Source of the DNA: Pomphorhynchus laevis
Lineage: Eukaryota; Acanthocephala; Palaeacanthocephala; Echinorhynchida; Pomphorhynchidae
Assembly: GCA_012934845.2 (NCBI GenBank)
Contig: WNNJ02001433.1
Coordinates: 1 to 64,000, forward strand
Direction: 5' to 3'
DNA length: 64,000 nt
Below are positions 32,601 to 44,915 of this stretch, one piece after another (the stretch's first letter is position 1; every line of letters begins with the position of its first letter). The notes under the pieces were generated by a model. The model was not told the origin of the DNA and made no database searches. It saw only the letters and a program-made list of their open reading frames with translations. A program made the translations under genes and the position numbers.

Positions 32601-35456
32601 ACTCTTTCGCCACAACACACGGTTTCCGCCTCGGTCTCCTCAACACTAGATCTATTTTCAATAAATCCGATCTTATCCTCAACCTATTCACAAAGCAATC
32701 CATCGATCTCTTCTGCCTCACCGAATCCTGGCACTCATATTCCGAAGACAATTCCATTCGCGTCTGCTCTCTACCGGTTGCTCCCTAGTCGAATCCGCCC
32801 GCCCCTTCAGCTCATGCCCTTCTAAATTCTCTAATCATGGCGGCATCGTCGCATTCGCGCGTCACCCCGCGTCTCTTCGCAAAATCAATCCCACTTTCTG
32901 TCCCTGTTCTTTTGAATTGCTCACTATTCGTTCTTCTAACACGATCACTCTAGATCTCGCCATTGTATACCGTCCTGGTTCATCAGCTCCAACTGCCTTA
33001 TTTTTTACATAACTCGCTGACCTCTTTTCTCATTGTTCTTTGTCCTCAATCCCTTCACTCGTTCTAGGCGACTTTAATATCCGCCTAGACCGCCCCTCTT
33101 CTACGGATTCCATCCGGTTCATCAACATTCTATCCAACTACAATTACAAACTAATATCCACTGCCCCCACACATATACTTGGTGGAACACTCGACATCAT
33201 CGCTGTCCCCGATCATTTTGCTGCCTACACCTCACTGTCCATCTCTGATCCTGGTCTATCCGATCACTTTCTTATCACCCTTGATCTCACTCACAATCAC
33301 ACCCCTCCTCACACACCTACAATCCTACGTCGCCCTTGGAGAAATCTTGACCTCTCCCTTCTCCGCTCTGCCTTACTCAAATCATCTCTATCATTACCCA
33401 CAATAACATATTCATCTCCTCACGATCTCGCCTTTCTTTTCGACTCTGAACTCACATCCACTCTCGATATTCTCTTGCCCTTCAAGTCTCACCCACACCG
33501 TCGCTTGCACCGTGCCCCATGGTTTGACATCCAATGCCTACTATCAAAGCGTCGACTCCGCCATGCTTTTCGAGTCTATCACCGCTCTCTCAGACGTGAT
33601 TTCCGCTCGATCACTCCGTCTTTCCGTGATTCCTATCTTGCTCTTCGCCGGTCTCATCTCAACCTACTACGTACCAAATGCAACTCCTTCTGGCAGCATA
33701 AAATCATCACTTCATTCAACTCTAAGACTCTCTGGCATACTTTTAACTCAATCCTGGCTCGTTCCTCTACGCCGTGCAACATCAATGCTAATGATTATTC
33801 GTCATTTCTCCAGACTAAAGTATCCACGCTGCTCTCTCACACCCCGGTCTCCATCCTATCCCACTCTGCCCCGCCTAGCCTCATCCTTCCGGAACTCTTT
33901 CATCTTCTCCCTGTCTCACCTACAGAAGTATCATCTGTCCTCATGTCCTTGCCCAACAAAACCTCACCTGCCGATCCCCTGCCTACTCACATATTAAAAT
34001 CTATATGCTCATCGATATCCCCATTTCTCACAACCTTGTTTAACTCGTCCATCCGCAGTCGTATCTTCCCTTCACACTGGAAATCCGCAATCGTTCGTCC
34101 CCTCCTTAAGAAACAATCGCTCGACCCCTCCCTTCCTTCTAGCTATCGCCCCATTTCACTACTCCCTACTCTTTCAAAGCTCTTAGAACGCCTCATCTTA
34201 ATACAAATCAACGCTTATCTCTCCTCATCCAATCTGTACCCTCCTTTCCAATCCGCTTTCCGCTCTAATCACTCGACAGAAATCGCATGCATAAAAGTGT
34301 ACAACGACTTACTCATTTCTCGAGACAAGGCTCTATATAGTGTTCTCATCTCCCTTGACCTCTCCTCCGCATTCGACATTGTCGACCACTCCGTCCTCCT
34401 TTCTCGCCTTCGTTATGATTACGGCTTTTCTCCTCCGTAGCATGGTTCGCCTCATATCTATCCGACCGTTCCTTTCGCGTCTGTTCTAATTCATCATCCT
34501 CCCATCCCATCCCTATTTTTTGCGGGGTCCCACAAGGTTCAGTTCTATGTCCCCTGCTTTTCTCTATTCTGCTTGGCGATCTATCTCCGTTTATCAAACC
34601 TTACTCCTTTAAGGTCATGCAATACGCCGATGACATTCTAATCTATGCTCATGCACCCGCACATCGCATACACGATATCGGCATTTCTGCCTCCAACTGT
34701 CTTTCTTCTATCTACAAACGTCTCTCCAATCTCCATCTCGTTCTAAACCCCGAAAAGTCCAAAATAATGTGGATCCTCCCCCGTAAACCAAACATATCTC
34801 CTCCCACTGTATATTTTGCCTCATCAATCATCCCTATAGTCCACAATCTCACTTTCTTAGGCTTCCATTTCGATGATCTCCTTTCCCTTAAACCCTTCGT
34901 CCGTGACAAGGTTCGCTCATCCAACTTAATTCTCCGTGATATCCGCCGTATCCGCCCCCTTATCGACTTCCGTTCTTGTATGTCTCTTCTTTCATCGCTT
35001 CTTTTCCCTAAAATCGATTACTGCCTTAGCCTTTTCGCCAATTCTCCAAAATCCATCATCCTACCCCTACAACGAATAATCAACACCGTCGTTCGAGTGC
35101 TCTTTCGTCTCCGTCGCTTCGACCACACATCCACATATTTTACCCAACTCTCCTGGCCCACCATCCACATCCGCATCAAACTCCGCCTTCTTCTCGTTAC
35201 CTTTCGTCTCATCGCTGTCGGCTCCCCATCGTTCATCAACCTTCCTTTCTTAGACGATACTCGCCCCACCTCGCTATCGCTTCGTTCCTGTCATACCCTC
35301 TTACTCCACGTTCCTAATTACTCCAACAACTACGGTCTCCGATCCCTCCTCGTCACCGCCTCACTCGCCTGGAATCAACTCCCTATCGACGTTCGCCGCG
35401 CCCCCTTATTTATCATATTCAAACACCTCCTCCGTTCACACCTTCTCGACACCTGA
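32564..35456 (+). pseudogene. F1b LINE ORF2 (AP endonuclease-reverse transcriptase)
   Basis: ATG 32564 (MALHLSYV). Endonuclease: LNTRSIFNKS, LTESWHS, NHGGIVAFARH, IVYRPGS, LGDFNIRLD (intact, unlike F1a), GGTLDIIAVPD, LSDHFLI. A frame change at about 32788 and a stop at about 33010 precede one long frame from 33040 to 34440 covering the rest of the endonuclease and the RT fingers and palm (SYRPISLLPTLSKLLERL, SLDLSSAFDIVDHS). The GVPQGSV block lies in the 34440-34617 gap, and MQYADDILIYAHAPAHR with the thumb and C-terminus run to 35456. About four breaks. Confidence 0.88.
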
Positions 35457-35535
35457 TTCACAGTCTTGTTTTGTTGTGGTCATGTAAGCGTGCGCTGGCA
35501 CGCATTTGCCACGTTAAAATAAATCCTTTGTTTTA

Positions 35536-36964
35536 TTTTATTTCTTTTTTGGTAGGTGGAAGTGATCTTTGTAAACTGTATTTATGTCCGCGGAGACCTG
35601 CTATCTTACTTAAATTGAATGTACATTAACAGGTATGCTCGGATTGGTAAGAGTCCTTCACACAAACATTAAATCAGCTAGCTTAAGTGAACTTTCAACT
35701 GGGCATACTTAAAGAACCTTTCATACGTTCGACATTAGGCAGCGATTGTGTTGATCTAATCAAACCTTTGGCCCTACGGAATACTCTCTGTGTTGCATAT
35801 CCTTGTGAAATTAAGGGGGAGTGAAGGAGACGCGCATAACATCAGTGGAAATATAAGAGCAATATATAAAATACGAAAGCAATGGTCATCTACATTATGT
35901 GTGGATATATCAAATTACGTGCTCATAGTGAAAATTTAATAGAACATCGTCTATAATTAAAATTCCTTATTAAAAAGCCTATCCATCCAATATATGAGTA
36001 GATTTTTAGCCTTCTAACTTGATCAACCAGCGGATGGGAGTGTAAGCAGCAGCCTACAGTTGTCCAAAGCGGTTTTTTATAAATTTTAATCAGCACGTAT
36101 ATATTCCAGCCGACATTTTTTGAAGTTGAAATATTAAATCTTAATATTAATATTAATATTAAATATTAATATCAATTCGAATTAAGAGTTTGTTCAATAG
36201 ACAGATCAGAAATCTGTATTTAAAATGAAAAGGTCAACTGACAGTTCAGTAAAGTAATTGATGCATCCAGCACTGAAGGGAACAATATCGGTGAGATGTT
36301 CACGCAACGCTGATTGTTTTATAATCTAAGATAAAAATCTGTCATCGAAACGCACAAAAAACTTGCAAATGCCTAGCAAATGCAACGTCAGACAACATTT
36401 GGGAGAATTCGGATTAACAATTTTATAAAAAAATATCAAAAACATCATAAAGATTATTTTTAAATTAAAATGACTTTTGATGGATTAAAGCTGTAGATTT
36501 ATTGATTTAATCAACACACAAAAAATTATGTACGATGATATTAAATATTAAAAATTATTTTTGATTCAGCACTTTGTTTCAATTCTAATCATAAGCCAAC
36601 AGCAGAAAGTTATATTTTAGTAAATTCAGGTATTTGATATGTCGCCCATTTTAACATTAAAAATCCGAAATGCAGGTATTGGATCAGCAGCTGATGAGAT
36701 CCACTGAAATGTAGCGTACTTATGTTGACTTAAAAATGTAGAATTGCAGCAACGTGTATAATGAAAAATAGTAATCAAAATCTCAATCGACAAAATTCAT
36801 TTAGCCCGATTCTAAGAGGAACTCACATTCTTGTGTTTATAAAAGAATGAACAATCTGTTTCGTTTAAATATTTACGACAACCTCACGACAACCTTACGA
36901 TAAAATTACGAATTGCTTGATTAGTTACCGGACCAGAATTACGAAACATAAAATACATAACGGC
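35536..36964. other. Intergenic with a small minus-strand LINE relic and a repeat
   Basis: 35650-35830 (minus) reads RVFRRAKGLIRSTQSLP, matching the C-terminal LRRATKL-x-LPYxERL block of F3 LINEs. 36660-36830 is distantly related to the repeat near 2560-2760. The rest is AT-rich with no gene seen. Confidence 0.5.
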
Positions 36965-39660
36965 CTACGCTTACATGACCACAACAACCAAACAAAAATC
37001 TAAGTCATGTGTCGCGAAGGTAGGAACAGATGAGGTATTTGAATGTGATAAAAGAGGCAATGTGGCGGACGTCGAGAGGGAGCTGATTCCAAATAAGGGG
37101 CGGTGACGAGGAAGGATCAGAGACCGTAGTTGTTGGAGTAATTAGGAAGGAGTAGTAAGAGAGAATGACGGAAACTTAGCAATAGAAAGGTAGGGCGAGT
37201 ATCGTCTAAGGGAGGTTGATGAACGATGGGAGCCGACAGCGATGAGTCGAAAAGTGACGAGAAGGCTGAGTTGGATGCGGATGTGGATGGTTGGCCAGGC
37301 GAGTTAGGCAAAATGTGTGGATGTGTGGTCGAAGCGACGACGACCTAGGAGGACAGTAACGGCAGAGTTGATAATGCGTTGTAGGGTTAGGATGAGGATT
37401 TTGAAGAATTGGCGGAAAGGCTAAGCCAGTAATCGATATTAGGGAAGATAAGCGATAAAAGAAAATAGATACAAGAACGGAAGTCGATAAGGGGATGGAT
37501 ACGGCGGATCTCACAGAGAATTAAGTTAGACAAGCGGACCTTGTAACGGACGAAGGGTTTTAGGGAAATGTGATCATCGAATGGAAGCATGAGAAAATGA
37601 GATTGTGGACTACGGGAATGATTGATAAGACAAAAGATACAGGGGAGAAGCTATGTTTGATTGACAGGGGGCTTTACATTATTTTGGACTTGTATAGGTT
37701 TAGAACGAGACGAAGATGGGGAGACGTTTGTAGATAGAAGAAATATAGTTGGACCCAGAAATTTCGATATTGTGTATGCGATGGACGAGTGCATGATCAT
37801 ATACGAGAATGTCATTGGCGTGTTACATGACGTTAAAGGAGTAAGGTTTGAAAAACGGAGAGATATCGCTTTGCAGAAGAGAGAAAAGCAGGGAACCTAG
37901 AACTGAACCTTGTGGAACCCCGCAGAAAATAGGGATGAGAGAAGAGGATGACGAATTAGAACATACGCGATAGGAATAATCAAATAGAAATGAGGCAAAT
38001 CATGCAATGGAGGTGGAAGAAAATCCGTAATCATAACAAAGGAGAGAAAGGAGGATGGAGTGGTCGACGATGCCGATGGCGGAGATAGATTGAGGGAGAT
38101 GATAACACTATATAGTGCGTTGTCACGAGAAATGAGTCGGTCGTTGTAAACTTAAATTCAGGCGATTTCGTGTAGTAATTAGAGTGGAAAGCGGATTGGA
38201 AAGGAGGGTTGAATGAAGATAGATAAACGTCGATCGGTTAAGATGATGTGTTCTAAGAGCTTAGAAAAAGTAGGGAAGAATGAAATAAGGTGATAACTAG
38301 AAGGAAGGGAGTGGCCGATCGTTTGTTTCTTAATAAGAGGACGAACAATGGCGGATCTCCAATGGAAAGGAAAGATACGACCTAGATGGACAAGGTTAAC
38401 AACAGGTGAGGAAAAGGGATATCGATGGGAATATGAATTTAAGTATGTTGGCATGCAGGGAATCCACAGTTAAGGTTTTGTAGGGCAAGGACATAAAGAC
38501 AGATGAGACTTTGAAAAGTAAGACAGGAAGAGGATGATAGAGATCCGGAGGATAAGGCAAGGCGGTGAAGAGTACTATAGGATGGATACGCGGGTGTTAA
38601 AGATTAACTTAGATATTTTCGTTGGGATAAATAACGAATAATCATGGGAGTTATTTTGCAAGACGATGAGGAGCGAGCAAGGATTGAGTTTAAAGTATGC
38701 TAGAGACACTTAAAGTTGAATGAAGTGATGATTTTATGCTGCCATAAAGAGTTGCATTTGGTACGTAGTAGGTTTAGATGATACCGGCGAAGAGCAAGAT
38801 ATGAATCACGGAAAAATGAAGAGAGCGAGTGGATATCACGTCTGAGAGAGCAATGATAGACTCAATAAGCATAACGGAGTCTACGCTTTGAGAATAGGCA
38901 TTTGATGTCAAACCATGGGGTACGGTGTAAGCGATGGTAAGGGTGAGGCTTGAAGTGCAAGAGAAGATCGAGAGTGAATGTGAGTTCGTAGTCGAAAAGA
39001 AATTCGATATCGTGAGAAGAGGAAGATGCTATTGTGGGAGAGAAAAAACGATTTGAGTGAGGCAGAGCGGACGAGGGGGAGTCAAGATTTCTCCAAGGGC
39101 GACGTATCATGGTAGGTGTGTTAGGTGAGGAGTGGTTGGAAGTGAAATACGAGAAAATGATCGGATCGACCAGGATCGGAGATGGACAGCGAGGTGTAGG
39201 CAGCAAAACGATCGGGGGACAGCGATGATGTCGAGTGCCCCACCAAAGATATGTGCGGAGCAGTGTGTATAAGTTCGTATTTGTTGTTTGAAATAATGCT
39301 GATAAATCGGACGGAATCGCTGGAATAAAGGCGGTTGAGGCGGATGTCGAAGTCGCCAAAAACGAGTGAAGGGATGGATGACAAAAAACAGTGGGACATG
39401 AGGTCACCGAGTTCGGTAAAAAAGAAGGAGGTGGAAGCGGATTTACCATGACTGTATACAATGGCGAGATTCAGATTTATTGACCTAGAAGAACAAAAGC
39501 GAGCAATTCAAAAGACTAAGGACTGAAACGGGGACTGATTTTGCGAAGAGACGCTGGATGACGGGCGAATGCGACGATGCCGCCATGATTAGATAATTTA
39601 GAAGGGGATGAGCTGTTTGGCGTGCGGATTCGACTAGATAGTCTAGATTCATAAATAATC
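36965..39660 (-). mobile_element. F1b LINE, endonuclease to 3' end, broken
   Basis: Downward from 39660: endonuclease remnants (FGDFDIRLNRLYSSDSVRF, SLSISDPGRSDHFLV), RT fingers (LPSSYHLISFFPTFSKLLEH near 38290), the eroded palm around 37700-37850, thumb (FVRYKVRLSNLIL), C-terminus (YSNNYGL), and the 3' hairpin start at 36965. The stretch upstream of GDF is only partly kept and ORF1 is absent. Numerous frame changes. Confidence 0.8.
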
Positions 39661-39689
39661 TTAATATGCATGGAATTATGCACTCACCT

Positions 39690-40417
39690 TTGCTGATGTC
39701 AGCGGATATATTTAGTTGTGTCGCGAGATTAGATTTGATCTAGATCTATTCTGCAAGTTAACTTGGGCGCTCTTATAAAACGGGCAAATGAAATTAAGAT
39801 AAAAGTTAGTGTGACAAAGTGTAGCTAGATGCATTTGGGAAAATAATATAAAAATCAATGTTATAACATAGGATCCGTAGTATTACCTAAAGTCCATCAT
39901 TTCAAATACTTAGGGGTTGGTGTGGCAAACAACACAAAAACAAACACATATGATGTTTATTTTAGGGTGGTGAGCTCATTTGTTATTATTAGGAGCTGCT
40001 TCATAAAACTCTCAATCGACAATTTCTCCTATTTGTTTAACGCATACGTATGTAGCATTTTAATGTACTGCTCAAAAGTGTCGTATCCAAAATTTAACGA
40101 TGTGATTCTCCAAATAGAAAGAATCATAAGACGAGCATCTAAAAATTCTTTAAAGGTTTGGGATACCCTACCTTACTATGATCGCTTGCATCGTTTAAAT
40201 ATAAAACTAATGTCTCATATGTGAAAATTAAAAATCTTATCACTTGGTGATGTGAAAGATCCCACAATCCCCATCAATTTTGTTTCCCTTGCAGACTGCA
40301 ACATTAGGAGTCATTAATTTATTATTCATAGTGCACCAGAGGTTAAAAAAGCTTAATTGTTTGGCAGACCGAGTAATCGCGAATTGGAATTTCCTTTCAA
40401 GAGAAACTATTATGGCT
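39690..40417 (+). mobile_element. CR1-like LINE fragment, thumb to C-terminus
   Basis: Plus-strand remnant with ANEIKIKVSVTKCS near 39785, HFKYLGVGVANNTKTNTYD, LFNAYVCSILMYCSKVSYP, IERIIRRASK, LPYYDRLHRLNIK, and finally DRVIANWNFLSRE, the C-terminal WNxLS block. Several stops. It ends at a 39-bp inverted duplication. Confidence 0.7.
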
Positions 40418-40505
40418 AACGAAATGAAATCTACGCACGTTTACGTGCGCGTGAGTCTCCGGTATCACTCACGCGCACGTAAACATGCGTGGATTTCATT
40501 TCGTT
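40418..40505. repeat. 39-bp inverted duplication with a 10-base loop
   Basis: Left arm 40418-40456 and right arm 40467-40505 are complementary with two mismatches (it starts aacgaaatgaaatc and the inner end is cgtgcgcgtgagt). It sits exactly where a LINE C-terminus stops and a pre-RT segment begins, and translates through both arms without a stop. Confidence 0.92.
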
Positions 40506-40700
40506 GTGGACAACAATCTTATGAGTCTTTCAAACAAATTAGGAATAGATTTACCGCTCTCAAGAGAATGAAGCGTCGTCAGTTTGAGGAGAAACTGAGT
40601 TCTATGGATGGCAAGGCTCTATTCTCTTACATTCGCAAAATCAGGGGCTCGAATATTCCACTAGTATCGTTGAGGGATTATTCTCAAGGCGATGTCACGT
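40506..40700 (+). mobile_element. F3 LINE pre-RT fragment
   Basis: QQSYESFKQIRNRFTALKRM, KRRQFEEKLSSMDGKALFS and YIRKIRGSN match the linker before the RT in F3 copies (NRFTFLKRFKQCQFEEKI at 56990). It ends near 40700 in T-rich sequence. Confidence 0.7.
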
Positions 40701-41229
40701 GTAAATTGGGGCTCATTTGCTTCTGTTTGTTTTTTATTTTTTAAAAAATAAATAAATTGGTTACGAACATACAAAGGGCTCTCGTAAATGGGCCCGTCAA
40801 ACACATCAAAACATTGTTTGTCAAAAAGATTACGAAGTCACCGATACAAGTCAGTGTTCGTCAGCATTTTTTAAACTCGCAGGTAGCGATAAGCCCTCGT
40901 AACAGTCAATATTATTATTGATCAGCGCTACCATGTTATTATTGATCCGCGCTACCATGTTATTATTATTGATCCGCGCTACCATGTTCCCGGTTCCTAT
41001 CAGTTCACCAGCACCCGTCAAATCGACACCCCAACGCAAATATTATCATCGCAGAATCCCTCTTCGCGCCAAGACCCTGGACTTGAGGGCCACTCTGCCA
41101 AAACATAAAGCATTAATTTGTTGATATGCATAGCAGATTTTGCGGTAGACTTAGAGAAGTTTACGAAGATTGACGATTTTCCTCCAGTTTAATTATCAAT
41201 TTTTTGTTTGTTATAATAAATTCAATTTA
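40701..41229. repeat. Spacer with a three-unit minisatellite
   Basis: 40909-40988 holds three units of about 25-27 bases (TTATTATTGATCCGCGCTACC with ATG). A Pro/Arg-rich frame after it (to 41124) has no recognised family and may be ORF1-derived. Confidence 0.6.
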
Positions 41230-42600
41230 TAAAAAATATTATTTCGACAAACAGATGAGCAAAGCTCATAGTTGCACAGTTAAAGAAAAAAGAAAAAGTA
41301 AAGAAAAAAGAAAGCACAAACAAAAGTCAAAAAAGTTCATGATTGAATGCTGAAACCGATCTTGAGTTGACAATTTCTTCACTTAATCGGTTCCACTTAC
41401 CTACGATTCGGTGTCCAAATTGTACAGTTTTAGAGCGTATAACTCGGCGATGGGCTAAAGTAAAATTGTGTCCACGCAAAGCCCGACTTTTCCGAACAGT
41501 CATCAATTCTCTTGAGACGTGATTTCCCTTGTGTAAAGCTTCCCATGTTGAACACATATCTCGCCGAAACCGAAGGTCGCTTATAGAAACCATACCAAGT
41601 TTTTTTAGCCTTTCATTATAAGGTAAGGCTTTAACTGAATTTACGAGCTTTGTTGCCCGGCGCAGCACATTTTCAATTCTACTTTTCTCGTATACTGTTC
41701 TTGGGAACGAACATTGTGAAGCATAGGTAAGATGACTGATCACAAATGCGTTGGCGAGTGCTCTAAATGAAACTGGACTCAACACACTAAAAGTTCTACG
41801 AATCATCCCAACCATTCGATTTGCTTTCGAGCAAGCCAACTCAGTATTCCAACTAGTCGAAAAATCATTCGCAACTACTATTCCAAGGTCGCTAAGACGA
41901 GTTACTACTTTAATGTTCTGATCCTCAAGATGATAAGTTGGATACACACTATGACTGCGTGATTGTAAACGCATACAAGCACACTTTGATATATTCAGTG
42001 ACAGACCATTCATATAAGCCCAGTTGGAAATGCTGTCGATATCCGATTGAACTAGCACCGTGTCCGAATCTGACCGGATAGCCTGCCAAATTTTTAGGTC
42101 GTCTGCATATAAAAGAGAGTGTGAGTTCAAAATGGAAGGAAGGTCATTAATTAAAATACAGAATAACAATGGGCCGAGGACCGAACCCTGCGGAACTCCA
42201 ACATTGACCGGATAAGGATCAGAAAGAGAACCATTTACAGCAACCTGATAGAATCTGTTAGATAAAAATTCTTTTATCCAGCGAATAATAAGTGGATCAA
42301 TGTTTAGAGCACGCATTTTCTGAATCAAGATGTCATGTGGAACCATATCAAACGCTTTTGAAAAATCAAAAAATACTATATCAACATCAAAGCCCTTATC
42401 AACTGACGAACCCCAGCTATTCTGGGCAATCAAGAGATTAGTGATTGTTGAGCGATCCCTTCGAAATCCATGTTGATTGTTACACAATAATTTGTTGGAT
42501 TCTAGATAATCGCTTAGAATGCGGTATATTATCCTTTCCAAAACTCGACAGAATACACACGTTAGACTTGTCGGGCGATAACTTTCAACTGAAGATGGAT
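41230..42600 (-). mobile_element. F3b LINE, 5'-truncated, intact RT frame
   Basis: One frame of 404 residues (42541-41327): HGFRRDRSTITNLLIAQ, FFDFSKAFDMVPHDI, VNVGVPQGSVLGPLLFCILI, YADDLKIWQAI with the catalytic DD, LNISKCACMRL, the thumb, and GHRIVGKWNRLSEEIV at the C-terminus. The 3' UTR has the GAGCTTTGCTC hairpin and ends in rc AAATAATATTT. It is almost identical to 55165-56510, apart from a 30-base deletion in the latter near 55980, so this family moved or was duplicated recently. Confidence 0.88.
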
Positions 42601-43315
42601 CACCTTTGATAACACTGCTACGGAGGACGGATCTTCTTATCCAATGTAGACGGCTTTACCACGGGAAAGTTTGTTATAATAATAAATCAAAGACCTTTTT
42701 TTCAAAAAGAAACTCAACTGTTTACCAGCACTAACATTTTAGTTTTTTCTTCTCAATTTTTCTTTTTTTTTATTTTATGCTACCATATAAGCATTTACTC
42801 CAAGGCAGACTATAAAAAATCAATTCGCATGAAATATTATTTAAAATTAGATGGACATTTTGAAGCATCAAAATTATTAACTGTTTAACGAGATCGTGAA
42901 TGAAATTGGATACATATGGTGATTAGCTCGTCGCGATGTGAGCGCGAACTATTAGTGGTATTTCCATTTAATGTTGCAATAAAAACAAATATGAGTAAAC
43001 AAAATACTAGAAACTTAAATTTTCTTACATTATGGCTTCGATTTTTATTTTCCAAGACGAATACTTTGGTTTATAAAAATCATGATGGTCACCAAATCAG
43101 GAAGAAACAAAAACATCAATGTCTCTACTCATTACTTGAATCATACTTAAAAAACTTCGCATGTGATGTATTTGTACCATTATATATAGGATATTCGTAG
43201 CATCAGTTACCTCTCGTCGATTACCGGGCGTGTGGAAACAATCCGTTAGGTCTGTTAGGTCAGTTTGAAATTCTTAGCTGCTAACTAATAACTAGTTATA
43301 ATTAACAAAAGTTTG
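42601..43315. other. Spacer, nothing recognised
   Basis: AT-rich; the 94-residue plus frame at 42916-43200 has no family features and ends in noise. Confidence 0.35.
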
Positions 43316-43386
43316 ATTACTAATAAAACATACAATCTAAAGTAAATACAATACACATTTAAACCAAGCTTAGAAGAATTAGTAAA

Positions 43387-44915
43387 TTGATATCCAGCTC
43401 AGAAACAATAGCGAAAATAATAAAACAAGGCAGTAAAAAGAGTAAAACAAGTAAAATCAGTATAACAAGGCACAGGGCAGTAAAAGGCAAACTTGCTGAA
43501 CTCTTCAATCCTGAACTAGAACAGATGCCACGGGATGTTGAATCGCAAGTTGCTTGTAGTAACAGTGCGTGTGGCTGTTGGACGGTTGTCATTCATACTT
43601 TTGATGATAAATCCGTGAAGGACAAAAATTTCCTGTGCGGAATTTGTGCAAGTGAAGCTCTTGACCGTCTGAACTCTCAAATAAACAAGCTAACTGAGAG
43701 TGTAAATGGTTTGTATAGACGAATATGTTCTGACGAAAAAGAAAACGCGAGTAGTGCCACAAGTTTTTGTGTCCAGGCTGTCGAGAGGGTTCTTTGTGTC
43801 AAGCCAGACAAGAGGCCATATCGGTCCGTGCTTATTTCTGGAGAGTTGAATACCTGTCAGTATTTGATACTAGCGACGGGCTGAAGGAAAAAGTAGAACA
43901 ACCGTTGATTGTCAATGCTGTCAAAGACTCAGACGATACAATAAAATCAAACGATCCTTCTCATCACAGAACGGAAACGACTTCTCCTAACTCCTTCAGC
44001 TGCACCTGGATGATGGAGCATAGTCACAGCATCATGGTTCCCAATATATCTCCCACCCCTGACACGCTTGACGTCATTACCGCTAATTTGCAGAGTTCGG
44101 TGTGTCGAACAAACCAATTCAAAAGTGATGCAATGCAAAGCGAAACTTGCGGAGTTACGAAATGCATTATTGAACCAGATGGAAATGAGCAGTACCAGCC
44201 ACGTGTACCATCGGTAACTACTTTTAAACAAATTCCTTCACCAAGTATCGGTAGCAGAGCTTGCAAGATAAATAGAATTTCTGATCGAGGATCACAAACA
44301 GACCATGCAACAATAGATCAATGCACTACAAAGAAGATCGTCCCAATTTCGGCGACTCATTCTGGAGCCTCTCATGCGGCAACTCGTCTGGAGCAGCGAT
44401 CTATCCGGACCCCACGTTCGAGTAACATACGAGATAAAAGATCTGTTATAGATATATCCAAATGTGTGATCTTTGCCAACGTTTATGAGTCCCAATCCGA
44501 CAGTGCTCAAAATCGTATTAATGATGATGTTGGCTCAGTGCGGCAGATCCTATCCGGCGTTTTCGTTGAGGGTGAGGAAGGTTTGGCAGAATCTCTACAG
44601 GTCTTGGCCCTTCACAGAATCGGCAAAAGAGACGGAAATGGTAAGACTAGATTACTAAGATTAGTTTGTGCGTCTTCTAATCAAGCCGCTTCCATTCTTA
44701 ATAGAGCTTACAGATTAGCGGGTACGTCTATGCGCATCTTCAAGGACCTTACGATCGAGGATCGCCGTCAATTGTCTCTTGCTAGGAAGGAACTATATAA
44801 CAGGCATCAATTAGATGATGAGGATTTATGTATCCGAAATTTTCGGGTGGTTCGACGCCGACCATTTGTACGGTGGGAGAAGTTAACTATAAAAACTCAA
44901 CGAAGGGAGCTTTAG
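43387..44915 (+). pseudogene. F2 LINE ORF1 (PHD-like finger plus RRM-like domain)
   Basis: The first frame has a Lys/Ser-rich start without an ATG, then C-x4-C-x-C-W and, 20 residues on, CGIC (residues about 58-83), the PHD-like finger. A short coiled coil follows (LDRLNSQINKLTESVNGL). The frame changes near 43850. The second frame runs to 44915: a Ser/Thr/Gln-rich linker, then CVIFANVYESQS, LLRLVCASSNQAASILNRAY, SMRIFKDLTIEDRRQLSLAR and IRNFRVVRRRPFVRW, the RRM-like and basic C-terminal domain of CR1-type ORF1 proteins. It overlaps ORF2 by 88 bases in another frame. Confidence 0.78.

Larger units (their letters stand above)
31121..35535 (+). mobile_element. Near-full-length F1b LINE
   Basis: Begins with the TTTCTAATAAACATAC motif also found at 8827 and in similar form at 43317, so this is likely the true 5' end. 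It carries ORF1 and ORF2 and ends with the covarying GCGTGC/GCACGC hairpin (about 35486-35503) and an ATTTGCCACGTTAAAATAAA tail without the TATTATTAA run of F1a. Only a handful of breaks, so it is the best copy of its subfamily here. Confidence 0.88.

Noticed and set aside
36690-36720. CTGATGA followed by GAAA as another hammerhead
   Set aside because: Only eight bases separate the boxes and they cannot form stem II; no stem III or cleavage triplet.
37661-37900. Plus-strand 79-residue frame as a gene
   Set aside because: Antisense shadow of the F1b LINE palm region on the minus strand.
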